Source: Collinsella aerofaciens (GTDB lineage Bacteria; Actinomycetota; Coriobacteriia; Coriobacteriales; Coriobacteriaceae). From it: DNA of 33,236 bases. The notes below the pieces were generated by a model that saw only the letters and a program-made list of their open reading frames with translations, had not been told where the DNA came from and ran no database searches. Below are positions 21,031 to 28,649 of this stretch, piece after piece (the first letter of the stretch is position 1; each line of letters starts with the position of its first letter). Position numbers and translations under genes: made by a program. The stretch covers positions 1 through 33,236 of the forward strand of contig NZ_JAQLDQ010000021.1 of assembly GCF_028209395.1 (NCBI RefSeq), given 5' to 3'.

Positions 21031-21051
21031 TTGGTAACGCGTTTTACCAAA
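21030..21051 (+). promoter_or_regulatory. Palindromic operator-like site
   Basis: TTTGGTAA (21030-21037) and TTACCAAA (21044-21051) form an 8-bp inverted repeat with a CGCGTT centre, of the style bound by dimeric repressors. It lies at the upstream end of the leader before the hydrogenase operon. No regulator gene is adjacent. Confidence 0.45.
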
Positions 21052-21081
21052 TATGGCATTTATCTGCGGTAATGTTCTATT

Positions 21082-21207
21082 TCACCGCCGAGGGTGACAT
21101 TTCATACCGCCTGCCGAACTGCATGGAGACCTAACAACTTTTTAGGTCAGTGTTGTGCGTGTAGCAACTTCGCCCGGCCTCGCCTCCGGGCTGCCATGTG
21201 AGAGGGG
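21082..21207 (+). other. Structured leader of the hydrogenase operon
   Basis: Three separate hairpins are visible: TCACC/GGTGA (about 21082-21098), GACCTAA/TTAGGTC (21128-21134, 21142-21148) and GCCCGG/CCGGGC (about 21172-21191), the last close to the ribosome binding site GAGAGGGG. This could be a riboswitch-like leader, but I do not recognise a known class. Confidence 0.4.
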
Positions 21208-21212
21208 ATCTT

Positions 21213-23045
21213 ATGGCTCGACTGCACGTAATGGAACGCAGCCACGCTCAGGCCGTCATGGACGACCTGCACGATGCGCTCGGACGCCGTCTGGCGGTGA
21301 GTTCGCTCGCCCCGTGCCCCGTTGAGTTTACGGCAGCGCTCGTCAATCTGTGCTCCACCCAGAGCTGCGGCAAGTGCACGCCCTGCCGCGTGGGCCTGAG
21401 CGCGCTGAGCGACCTGCTCGCCGATGTGCTCGAGGGCCGCGCCGACGAGTCCACGCTCAACTTGATTGAGCGCACCGCCCGCACCATCTACCTTTCGAGC
21501 GACTGCGCCATCGGCTACGAAGCTGGCGCCATGGCACTCACGGCCATTCGCGGCTTCCGCGACGATTTTGAGCATCACATCCGCGAGCACTCCTGCGGCT
21601 TTGACCGCGAGGCCCGCGTCCCGTGCGTTTCGGGCTGCCCGGCGCACGTCGACATTCCCGGGTACATTTCGCTGGTCGAGGCCGGCCGCTATGCCGACGC
21701 CGTCAAGGTCATCCGCAAGAACAATCCGCTGCCGCTCGTCTGCGGCCTGGTGTGCGAGCATCCCTGCGAGATGCACTGCCGCCGTGGCATGGTCGACGAC
21801 CCCATGAACATCCTCGCCCTCAAGCGTTTTGCCGTCGAGCACAGTGACCTCAACGACCACAAGCCGCATGTAGTGGACAACACCGGCAAGCGCGTCGCCG
21901 TGATCGGCGGCGGCCCGGCCGGCCTTTCCTGCGCCTACTACCTGGCCGTGATGGGCCATAAGGTGACCATCTTTGAGCAGCGCCACCACCTGGGCGGCAT
22001 GCTGCGCTATGGCATCCCCAGCTATCGTCTGCCGCGCGAGCGCCTGCAGGCCGAGATCGACTGGATCTTGAGCGCCGGCATCGACGTTGAGCTCGATCAC
22101 TCCGTCAACGGCGAGGAACTTGCCCGCCTGCGCGACGAGTTCGATGCCGTCTACCTGGCCATTGGCGCCCACAGCGATAAGAAGCTCGGCCTTCCGGGCG
22201 AGGAAGCGCTCGGCGTGGAGTCGGCCGTCAAGATGCTGCGCGCCATCGGCGACGACGAGCTGCCCGACCTGAGCGGCCAGCGCGTGTGCGTCATCGGCGG
22301 CGGCAACGTGGCCATGGACGTGGCGCGCTCCGCCGTGCGCTGCCGTGCCGAAAAGGTGAGCATCGTCTACCGCCGTCGCATCTGCGACATGACGGCCCAG
22401 GACGCCGAGATCGCCGGCGCCCAGGCCGAGGGCTGCGAGGTGCTGGAGTTGACCGCCCCGCTCGCTATCGAGACGGGCGAGGAAGGTCGCGTGAGTGGCC
22501 TGCACGTGCAGCCGCAGATTATCGGCGAGCCCCGTCGTGGGCGTCCGGCCCCGCGTGCCGCCGCCACGCCCGAGCGCGTCATTCCCTGCGAGCGCGTGTT
22601 TGTGGCCATTGGCCAGGACATCGATTCCAGGCCGTTTGAGGACATGGGCATCGCTTGTAAGTGGGGCTGCGTGGTCACCGATTCGGATGGCGCCGTGCCC
22701 AACTTCGATGGCCTCTTTAGCGGCGGTGACTGCCAGACCGGTCCCGCCACCGTCATCCGTGCCATCAACGCCGGCCGCGTGGCTTCGGCAAATATCGACC
22801 GCTACCTGGGCTTTGACCACAAGATCAAGCTCGAGGTCGAGCTGCCGACCGTCCAGTTTAAGGGCAAGCATGAGTGCGGCCGCTGCGAGCTGGGCGAGCG
22901 CGAGGCCGGCGAGCGTATTCACGATTGGGATCTGGTCGAGCAGGGTCTCACCGAGCAGGAGGCGCGCCAGGAGGCGAGCCGCTGCCTGCGTTGCGATCAC
23001 TTTGGCTTTGGCGCGTTCCGCGGAGGGAGGAACCTGGAATGGTAG
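21213..23045 (+). CDS. GltD-like NAD(P)-linked flavoprotein fused to a NuoF-type [4Fe-4S] domain, 610 aa
   Basis: The N-terminus carries the NuoF iron-sulfur motif SCGKCTPCRVG (C52, C55, C58) with C98 exactly 40 residues later, but no NuoF flavin domain. Next comes a GltD-type double [4Fe-4S] region: C138, C142, C177, C181, C185, C189. Then two dinucleotide folds, GGGPAG near residue 232 (FAD) and GGGNVAMD near 360 (NAD(P)H), as in the glutamate synthase small subunit and NfnB. The C-terminal CGRC and CLRC pairs may hold another cluster. ATG 21213 follows GAGAGGGG; an in-frame GTG at 21198 overlaps that site. It overlaps the hydrogenase gene by 7 nt, so it is probably the subunit moving electrons between NAD(P)H and the hydrogenase. 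Choice of NADH or NADPH and any bifurcation are unknown. Confidence 0.9.
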   Translation: MARLHVMERSHAQAVMDDLHDALGRRLAVSSLAPCPVEFTAALVNLCSTQSCGKCTPCRVGLSALSDLLADVLEGRADESTLNLIERTARTIYLSSDCAIGYEAGAMALTAIRGFRDDFEHHIREHSCGFDREARVPCVSGCPAHVDIPGYISLVEAGRYADAVKVIRKNNPLPLVCGLVCEHPCEMHCRRGMVDDPMNILALKRFAVEHSDLNDHKPHVVDNTGKRVAVIGGGPAGLSCAYYLAVMGHKVTIFEQRHHLGGMLRYGIPSYRLPRERLQAEIDWILSAGIDVELDHSVNGEELARLRDEFDAVYLAIGAHSDKKLGLPGEEALGVESAVKMLRAIGDDELPDLSGQRVCVIGGGNVAMDVARSAVRCRAEKVSIVYRRRICDMTAQDAEIAGAQAEGCEVLELTAPLAIETGEEGRVSGLHVQPQIIGEPRRGRPAPRAAATPERVIPCERVFVAIGQDIDSRPFEDMGIACKWGCVVTDSDGAVPNFDGLFSGGDCQTGPATVIRAINAGRVASANIDRYLGFDHKIKLEVELPTVQFKGKHECGRCELGEREAGERIHDWDLVEQGLTEQEARQEASRCLRCDHFGFGAFRGGRNLEW

Positions 23046-24850
23046 AGCCCAACAACACCACCGTCAGCGACAACACCGAAAACGGAGCGCATAACATGGT
23101 CAAGCTCACTATCGATAATTGCGAGGTCGTGGTTCCCGAGCACACCACGATCCTGGATGCGGCCAAGTCCGTCAGCATCCAGATTCCCACCCTGTGCTAC
23201 CTGCGCGATCTAAACGAGATCGGCGGCTGCCGCGTATGCGTGGTCGAGGTTGAGGGCTGCGACCAGCTGGTTGCCGCCTGCAACAACTACGTGCTCGACG
23301 GCATGGTGGTCCACACCAACAGCCCCAAGGCCCGCGAGGCGCGTCGCACCAACGTGCAGCTGCTGCTGTCCCAGCACGACTCGCGCTGTACGAGCTGCGT
23401 GCGCAGTGGTAACTGCAACCTGCAGACCATCGCCAACGACCTGGGTATCTTCTATCTGCCGTACGAGCAGCACCTGGCGCGCGAGGGCTGGGACTTCGAT
23501 TTCCCCATCATCCGCGATAACGACAAGTGCATCAAATGCATGCGCTGCATCAAGGTGTGCGAGAGCGTGCAGGGCTTAGGGATTTGGGACCTGACCAACC
23601 GCGCCACGCATACCGCCGTGGGCACCCGCGGGCGTGCGCCGATCGGCAAGACCGATTGCGTCGCGTGCGGTCAGTGCATCACGCATTGCCCGACGGGCGC
23701 CCTGCGCGAGCGTGACGATACCGAGACCGTGTTCGACGCCATCGCCGATCCCGACAAGATCGTACTGGTGCAGATTGCGCCGGCCGTGCGTAGCGCCTGG
23801 GGCGAGGAGCTCGGCATTCCGCGCGAGGAGGCCACCGTTGAGCGCCTGGCTTGCGCCCTGCGCCGCGTTGGCTTTGAGTACGTGTTCGACACCGATTTCT
23901 CGGCCGACCTCACCATTATGGAGGAGGGCTCCGAACTGCTCGAGCGCCTAGGGAAGGCCGTCAAGGGCGAGGGCGACACCCACGGCTGGCCCATGTTCAC
24001 GAGCTGCTGCCCGGGCTGGGTACGCTTTGTGAAGGCACGTTACCCCGAGTTTGTCGACAGCCTGTCCACGTCAAAGTCGCCGCAGCAGATGTTCGGCGCC
24101 ATCGCCAAGACCTACTACGCCAAGGTGCTGGGCGTGGAGCCCGAGCGTCTGTTCGTGGTGTCCGTTATGCCGTGCACGGCCAAGAAGGCCGAGCGTGCGC
24201 TGCCGAGCATGATGGGCGAGGGCGGCGCGCCCGACGTGGACGTTGCACTGACGGTGCGCGAGATGGTGCGCATGATCCGCGCGAGCCACGTGAGCGTGGA
24301 CACGCTTACCGAGGAGCCGCTTGATACGCCGCTGGGCTTTGGCACGGGCGCGGGTGTGATCTTTGGCGCCACGGGCGGCGTGATGGAGGCCGCCGTGCGC
24401 TCGGCCTATTACCTGGTGACGGGCAAGAACCCCGACGCCGACTTCTTCACCGACGTGCGCGGTCTGGACGGCTGGAAGGAAGCAGTGGCCGATATCGAGG
24501 GCACCAGGGTGCGCGTCGCCGTGGCGCACGGACTGGGCAATGCCGCCCGCCTGCTCGACGCGATTCGCGACGGTTGCGTGAGCTATGACTTTGTCGAGGT
24601 CATGGCGTGTCCTGGCGGCTGCGTCGGTGGCGGCGGTCAGCCCATCCACGACGGCTGCGAGCTGGCAGCTGAGCGCGGCCAGGTGCTGTGGGGCCTGGAT
24701 GCCGCTGCGGACATTCGCTTCTCGCACGAGAATCCCGATGTCCAGGCGTGCTACCGCGAGTTCTTGGGCGAGCCACTCTCGCCGCTGGCCGAGGAGCTGC
24801 TGCACACCGACCATCACGCATGGACGATGCCTAACGAAGGGAGGTGCTAA
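23039..24850 (+). CDS. hydA: [FeFe]-hydrogenase catalytic subunit, 603 aa
   Basis: Interconverts H2 and protons plus electrons in the cytoplasm. The cluster chain is complete: [2Fe-2S] C53, C64, C67, C81; His-Cys3 [4Fe-4S] H113, C117, C120, C126; two [4Fe-4S] sites C164/167/170/174 and C207/210/213/217; then the H-cluster motifs TSCCPGW (321-327, C324 ligand and C323 the proton-relay Cys), MPCTAKKAE (C379) and MACPGGCVGGGGQP (C524, C528). This is a full M3-type group A enzyme. The next-door GltD-like gene matches the glutamate synthase-linked class (A2) as named in the HydDB scheme. ATG 23039 has CGGAGGGAGG 8 nt upstream; an ATG at 23096 would be shorter with a weaker site. The maturases HydEFG are not in the window. 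Confidence 0.95.
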   Translation: MVEPNNTTVSDNTENGAHNMVKLTIDNCEVVVPEHTTILDAAKSVSIQIPTLCYLRDLNEIGGCRVCVVEVEGCDQLVAACNNYVLDGMVVHTNSPKAREARRTNVQLLLSQHDSRCTSCVRSGNCNLQTIANDLGIFYLPYEQHLAREGWDFDFPIIRDNDKCIKCMRCIKVCESVQGLGIWDLTNRATHTAVGTRGRAPIGKTDCVACGQCITHCPTGALRERDDTETVFDAIADPDKIVLVQIAPAVRSAWGEELGIPREEATVERLACALRRVGFEYVFDTDFSADLTIMEEGSELLERLGKAVKGEGDTHGWPMFTSCCPGWVRFVKARYPEFVDSLSTSKSPQQMFGAIAKTYYAKVLGVEPERLFVVSVMPCTAKKAERALPSMMGEGGAPDVDVALTVREMVRMIRASHVSVDTLTEEPLDTPLGFGTGAGVIFGATGGVMEAAVRSAYYLVTGKNPDADFFTDVRGLDGWKEAVADIEGTRVRVAVAHGLGNAARLLDAIRDGCVSYDFVEVMACPGGCVGGGGQPIHDGCELAAERGQVLWGLDAAADIRFSHENPDVQACYREFLGEPLSPLAEELLHTDHHAWTMPNEGRC

Positions 24851-24852
24851 CG

Positions 24853-25905
24853 ATGCGCGCGTTTACTGTTGAGATGACGCGCCGGGGGTTTGCCTCGGCG
24901 CTTGCCGCGGGTGCGTTGTCGCTTGCGCTGGTTGGCTGTGGTGGCGGGTCTGCCGGTGCCGGGTCCGCCGCGGGCTCGGCTGCCGGCGGGGCTGCGGGCG
25001 CCGCGGGGCCGGTCGAGGTGCACGTCGCCTCGCTCAAGGGCCCGACGTCGATCGGTCTGGTGAGGTTTATGGACCAGGCGGCGAGCGGCGAGACGGACAA
25101 CGAGTTCGACTTTGCGATCAACACCGCCGCCGACGAGATCGTGCCCAAGGTCATTCAGGGCGATATCGACATTGCCCTGGTGCCAGCCAACGTGGCGAGC
25201 GCGCTCTACAACAAGACCGAGGGCGCGGTGCAGGTCATCGACATCAACACGCTGGGCGTGCTGAACGTTGTGACGGGCGATGCGAGTGTGGCCTCGTTTG
25301 GCGACCTGGCGGGTCGCACCGTCTACATGACGGGCAAGGGCACGACGCCGGAGTACGTCATGAACTACCTGCTGGAGCGCGCGGGCCTGACCGGCCAGGT
25401 GACGCTCGAGTTTAAGAGCGAGCCCACCGAGGTGCTGTCGGCGTTGCTTGCCGATCCGTCTGCCGTGGGCGTGCTGCCGGAGCCGTTCAAGACCGCTGCT
25501 ATCGCCAAGAGCGAGGGCAAGCTGTCGGCACCGGTGAGCCTGACCGATGTGTGGGACGAGCTGGCAGGAGACACGGGCTCGCGCTTGCTGACGGGTGTGA
25601 CCGTGGTGCGCCGCGCGTTTGCCGAGGAACATCCCGAGGCCGTGGCGGAATTCCTGAGCTGCCACGAGGCGAGCGTGAAGGCTGTCAATGCGGCGCCGTC
25701 AGACTGGGCGCAGGCCGTGGTCGATGCCGGCATCGTGGACAATGCCAAGATCGCCGAGAAGGCGATTCCCGGGTGCATGCTTGTCTGCCAGACGGGCAAG
25801 GATATGAAGGCGGCACTTAGCGGGTATCTGCAGGTGCTGTCCGACGCGGACGCGAGTGCCGTGGGTGGTAAACTTCCGGCTGACGATTTCTGCTACTTGG
25901 AGTAG
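24853..25905 (+). CDS. ABC transporter substrate-binding lipoprotein, NMT1/SsuA-like, with twin-arginine signal, 350 aa
   Basis: The N-terminus has TRRGF (R10, R11), a hydrophobic stretch and the lipobox LVGC (C29), so export by the Tat route and lipid anchoring are expected; a Gly/Ala/Ser linker follows. The mature part has the NMT1/SsuA-like pattern (DIALVPANVASALYNK, VYMTGKGTTPEYVMNYLLE, VGVLPEP), a family that binds sulfonates, nitrate, pyrimidine thiamine precursors and others. ATG 24853 is 2 nt after the hydrogenase stop, with GGGAGG upstream. It is the partner of the fused permease-ATPase gene that follows. The substrate is unknown; co-transcription with hydrogenase genes hints at a cofactor precursor or sulfur source, which is speculation. 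Confidence 0.88.
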   Translation: MRAFTVEMTRRGFASALAAGALSLALVGCGGGSAGAGSAAGSAAGGAAGAAGPVEVHVASLKGPTSIGLVRFMDQAASGETDNEFDFAINTAADEIVPKVIQGDIDIALVPANVASALYNKTEGAVQVIDINTLGVLNVVTGDASVASFGDLAGRTVYMTGKGTTPEYVMNYLLERAGLTGQVTLEFKSEPTEVLSALLADPSAVGVLPEPFKTAAIAKSEGKLSAPVSLTDVWDELAGDTGSRLLTGVTVVRRAFAEEHPEAVAEFLSCHEASVKAVNAAPSDWAQAVVDAGIVDNAKIAEKAIPGCMLVCQTGKDMKAALSGYLQVLSDADASAVGGKLPADDFCYLE

Positions 25906-25908
25906 CCC

Positions 25909-27285
25909 GTGCGTGCGTTTGCTCGACAAATGACAGAGCGTATGAAGGCGGTGGCGGCAGCAGGTGCCGTCGCCGCCTTTTGGCTTGCCGTGTGGATCTT
26001 TGCGGCGTCGCTGGTGGCGCAGCCGCTGATCTTGCCGGGGCCGGGTGCTGTTGCCTTGGCGCTTCTGCGCCTGGTGTGCGATGGCGGTACCTGGGCGATT
26101 TTGGCGGGCTCGGGCGCGCGGATACTGGGCGGGCTGGCGCTTGCCGCGGTGTGTGGTGGTGTGCTTGCCGGGATTTCGTCACGTTCGCGGGCGTTTGCGC
26201 ACCTGGTGGCTCCGGCGCTGTCGTTTGTAAAGGCGACACCGGTCGCCTGCGTGGTGGTCCTGTTGCTAATCTGGCTGGGGTCGGCGCGCGTGAGCATCGC
26301 GGCAGTCTTTTTGATGGCGCTGCCGGGCGTGTATTTTTCGCTGGCCGAGGGCTTGGCACAGGTGAATAAACCGCTGGAGCAGATGTTCCGTCTGCATGGC
26401 GTGCGCGGCTGGCGACTGTTTTGCGCCCATACCTGGCGCGAAGTCCTGCCGTTTGTGCTTTCGTGTGCGCGTGCCGTGATTGGCATGAGCTGGAAGGCCG
26501 GCGTGGCAGCCGAGCTCATCGGCATGGCGGTGGGCACCGTGGGTGAGCGCATCTATCAGGCGAAGCTTTTGATCGAGACGGCTGATCTGCTGGCGTGGAC
26601 CGTGCTGGTCGTTGCCGTCTCGTGGGCGTGTGAGCGCGTGCTGGTGTGGCTGCTGCGGGTTTCGGGACCCGTGGCGTGGCGCGTGGCCGTGCGGGCGCAT
26701 GGGCGCGGCGCTCGCGGGCGTGCGGGGGCTGCCGGGGGCGGCGCTGCGGCGGAGCTTGCGCTCGCCGTGGGCGAGCGGGCGCCCTGGGCTCCGGCGCTCG
26801 ACGGACTGACACTCCGTGTGCCCGCCGGTGGGCGCGCCTGCGTGATGGGCGCCTCGGGTGTGGGCAAGTCGACGTTGCTTGCGCTGGCTGCGGGGGAGTG
26901 CGCGCCGTGCTCCATGGTGTTTCGGGACGTGCGCTTGGTTGAGGACGTTTCGGCTTTGGAAAACGTGCTGGTGTGCGCCGACGCGCGCGTGGACGCCTCG
27001 GGTGCCGCGGCCCTGCTGCGCCTGTTGGTGCCGGGGGTCGATTTGCATGCTCGCGTGGCCGAGCTCTCGGGTGGGCAGCGTCGTCGCGTCGAGATTGCCC
27101 GAGCACTGCTGTGCCCGGGCGGCGCGGTGATTCTGGACGAGCCCTTTACCGGCCTGGATGTCGTCGCGCGCGATGCGACGGCCGAGGTCGTGCTCGATCT
27201 GCTCGACGGTCGCACGCTCCTACTCGCCACACACGATGCCGCTGACGCTCGGGCCCTCAATATCTCGGACATCATCACGCTCTAA
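25909..27285 (+). CDS. Fused ABC permease-ATPase, SsuC-SsuB-like, 458 aa
   Basis: Residues 1-260 form an integral membrane permease with about six helices and a coupling-loop-like stretch (PLEQMFRLHGVRGWRLF). An Ala/Gly/Arg linker leads to an ATPase domain (about 285-458): Walker A GASGVGKST (314-322), signature LSGGQRRR (from 386), Walker B VILDEPF (D410, E411) and THD as H-loop. The segment between Walker A Lys320 and the expected Q-loop is only about 19 residues, roughly half the usual length, and the Q-loop Gln is replaced by R339 (MVFRDVRLVED). GTG 25909 is 3 nt after the lipoprotein stop, with TTGGAG upstream; an ATG near 25930 is an alternative. Importers of this family normally have separate subunits, so the fusion is unusual. 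Very GC-rich codon use. Confidence 0.88.
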   Translation: MRAFARQMTERMKAVAAAGAVAAFWLAVWIFAASLVAQPLILPGPGAVALALLRLVCDGGTWAILAGSGARILGGLALAAVCGGVLAGISSRSRAFAHLVAPALSFVKATPVACVVVLLLIWLGSARVSIAAVFLMALPGVYFSLAEGLAQVNKPLEQMFRLHGVRGWRLFCAHTWREVLPFVLSCARAVIGMSWKAGVAAELIGMAVGTVGERIYQAKLLIETADLLAWTVLVVAVSWACERVLVWLLRVSGPVAWRVAVRAHGRGARGRAGAAGGGAAAELALAVGERAPWAPALDGLTLRVPAGGRACVMGASGVGKSTLLALAAGECAPCSMVFRDVRLVEDVSALENVLVCADARVDASGAAALLRLLVPGVDLHARVAELSGGQRRRVEIARALLCPGGAVILDEPFTGLDVVARDATAEVVLDLLDGRTLLLATHDAADARALNISDIITL

Positions 27286-27339
27286 ATACTTACTCAGCAA
27301 CATAATAATCCGTTTTTCTCCGTCCCCATGGGGCGGGTG

Positions 27340-27400
27340 TGGTATTCTATCTGCGGGGTAATACTTAGGAATACCAAGTAATACCAATGCCGTAGAAACA
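27340..27400 (+). promoter_or_regulatory. Promoter/operator-like region of the antitoxin gene
   Basis: Repeated GTAATAC, GAATACC and GTAATACC units follow a -10-like TATTCT within GGTATTCTATC; GGTATTC and GAATACC form an inverted repeat across about 40 bp. Such clustered short repeats are typical of sites bound by ribbon-helix-helix antitoxins of the RelB/DinJ group. Confidence 0.4.
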
Positions 27401-27499
27401 AACTCAGGATGCGGGCCAATCGGGTTGCCTTCACAGTCCGTCGCCCAGCCGCGTGGCCCGCATCTATCCGCACCACCGTCGTTTCAAAAAGGAAGCGCC

Positions 27500-27703
27500 A
27501 TGGCAGAACACATGACCCCGGTTGTCGCGAAGGTCTTGCCCGAGGAAAAGGCGGCCTTCGCGGCGGCAACTCAGCTCGTGGGCACCACGCCGTCCAACGC
27601 CATCCGCATGTTTATCGCCGCGTTCAATCGCTGCGGCACCTTCCCGTTCGACATTTCGCCCAACGGGGCTTTTGGCGCTGCGCCCGATTCTCATCAACAA
27701 TGA
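27500..27703 (+). CDS. RelB/DinJ-family antitoxin, no toxin gene adjacent, 67 aa
   Basis: The small protein matches the RelB/DinJ pattern: VVAKVLPEEKAAFAAATQLV followed by GTTPSNAIRMFIAAF and a CGTFPFDI tail, with the ribbon-helix-helix part at the N-terminus. ATG 27500 has AAAAAGGAAG 6 nt upstream. Family members are often about 85-90 aa; here the C-terminal toxin-binding part ends early (after ISPNGAFGAAPDSHQQ). No YafQ/RelE toxin gene follows. Instead a fragment of the REP-like repeat begins one nucleotide after the stop, then a CPBP protease gene starts. It may be a relic of a toxin-antitoxin pair or a free-standing regulator. Confidence 0.85.
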   Translation: MAEHMTPVVAKVLPEEKAAFAAATQLVGTTPSNAIRMFIAAFNRCGTFPFDISPNGAFGAAPDSHQQ

Positions 27704-27720
27704 CTGTCCCCAAGTGCCGG
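27704..27720. repeat. Fragment of the REP-like repeat
   Basis: CTGTCCCCAAGTGCCGG shares GTCCCCAAGTGCCG with copy 2 (16241-16254). It begins directly after the antitoxin stop codon. Confidence 0.5.
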
Positions 27721-27737
27721 GTTTTGAGGAGGTCGGC

Positions 27738-28649
27738 ATGCTCAATGCGCTGGTTTGGGCGCTTGCCTGTTTTGGTGTCGTCGCTGCCGATATTGCCCTG
27801 AGCATTGTTTTGTTCTCCGCGCTGGACATCGTGTCGGCACTGACGGGTTTCCCGATCGACAATCTCGATATTCAATGGTTTCAGGCCGCCGCTCAGACGG
27901 CGTCGTTTTTGATGGCGCTGCTGTGGTGGCGCTATCTGTGGCCCCGCTCCTTCATGGCGCGCCGGCAAGGTGAGCGCCCGCTCGGCGGGGGAGCAAATGC
28001 TGCATGGAAGCGCATCGCATGCGTTGTCGTGATCGGCCTATCCATGCAGGTGGTCATTAGCTACCTATGCGACGGCGTGCTGTCGCTGCTGCCCGAGGTT
28101 GCGGCAGACTATAGCGAGCTCGTCGAGGAAACAGGCATGGGCGATACCAACCTTCTTGCCGTCCTGACCACGGTGCTTGGTGCGCCGTTTTGTGAAGAGC
28201 TCCTGGTACGCGGCGTCATCTTTGAGTTTTCACTCCGGGCGTTTAACTCCCAATGTCGCCCACTTTGGAAGCGGCGGCGTCATGCGAGCGCGCAGGACGG
28301 CGCCATGGTGCCCTGGGCGGCCCCGAGCACGTGGGGTATCGCCGCGGCGGTCGTGCTGCAGGCGGCGATCTTCGGTTTTATGCACATGAACTGGGTGCAG
28401 GGCTGCTATGCGGGCGCTGCCGGCCTCATTTTTGGCTGGGTGCTCGTGACGACCGGGAAGCTCCGCTACACGATCCTGCTACACTTTGCCTTTAATGCCG
28501 GGTCGTATCTCATGACGTTGCTCTGGTTTGTGAACACGCCGTTCGACGTGGTAATCACGGTCACCATCGCCGGCATCATCCTCGTGGAGGCGATGCGCTC
28601 ACTGCGCCACGCATGCGAGATGGGCATAGCGACAGCACCGCTGCCCTAA
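27738..28649 (+). CDS. CPBP-family intramembrane metalloprotease, 303 aa
   Basis: An Abi/CPBP (CaaX protease-like) membrane enzyme with about eight hydrophobic segments. The active-site motifs are in order: EELLVRG (E153, E154, R158), FGFMHMNW (H216) and HFAFNAG (H249, N253). ATG 27738 follows GAGGAGG at 5 nt; upstream in-frame codons overlap the antitoxin gene. Family roles include processing of membrane or secreted peptides, bacteriocin immunity and, in some cases, phage defence; nothing here picks between them. Its stop codon shares bases with that of the convergent YgiQ gene. It may be co-transcribed with the antitoxin gene. Confidence 0.88.
   Translation: MLNALVWALACFGVVAADIALSIVLFSALDIVSALTGFPIDNLDIQWFQAAAQTASFLMALLWWRYLWPRSFMARRQGERPLGGGANAAWKRIACVVVIGLSMQVVISYLCDGVLSLLPEVAADYSELVEETGMGDTNLLAVLTTVLGAPFCEELLVRGVIFEFSLRAFNSQCRPLWKRRRHASAQDGAMVPWAAPSTWGIAAAVVLQAAIFGFMHMNWVQGCYAGAAGLIFGWVLVTTGKLRYTILLHFAFNAGSYLMTLLWFVNTPFDVVITVTIAGIILVEAMRSLRHACEMGIATAPLP

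Noticed and set aside
21082..21207. Molybdenum-cofactor or other known riboswitch
   Set aside because: Short hairpins are present but I could not match the conserved core of a known class by eye.
27704..27737. A short toxin gene downstream of the antitoxin
   Set aside because: Only 34 nt lie between the antitoxin stop and the CPBP start, and they are a repeat fragment plus a ribosome binding site.
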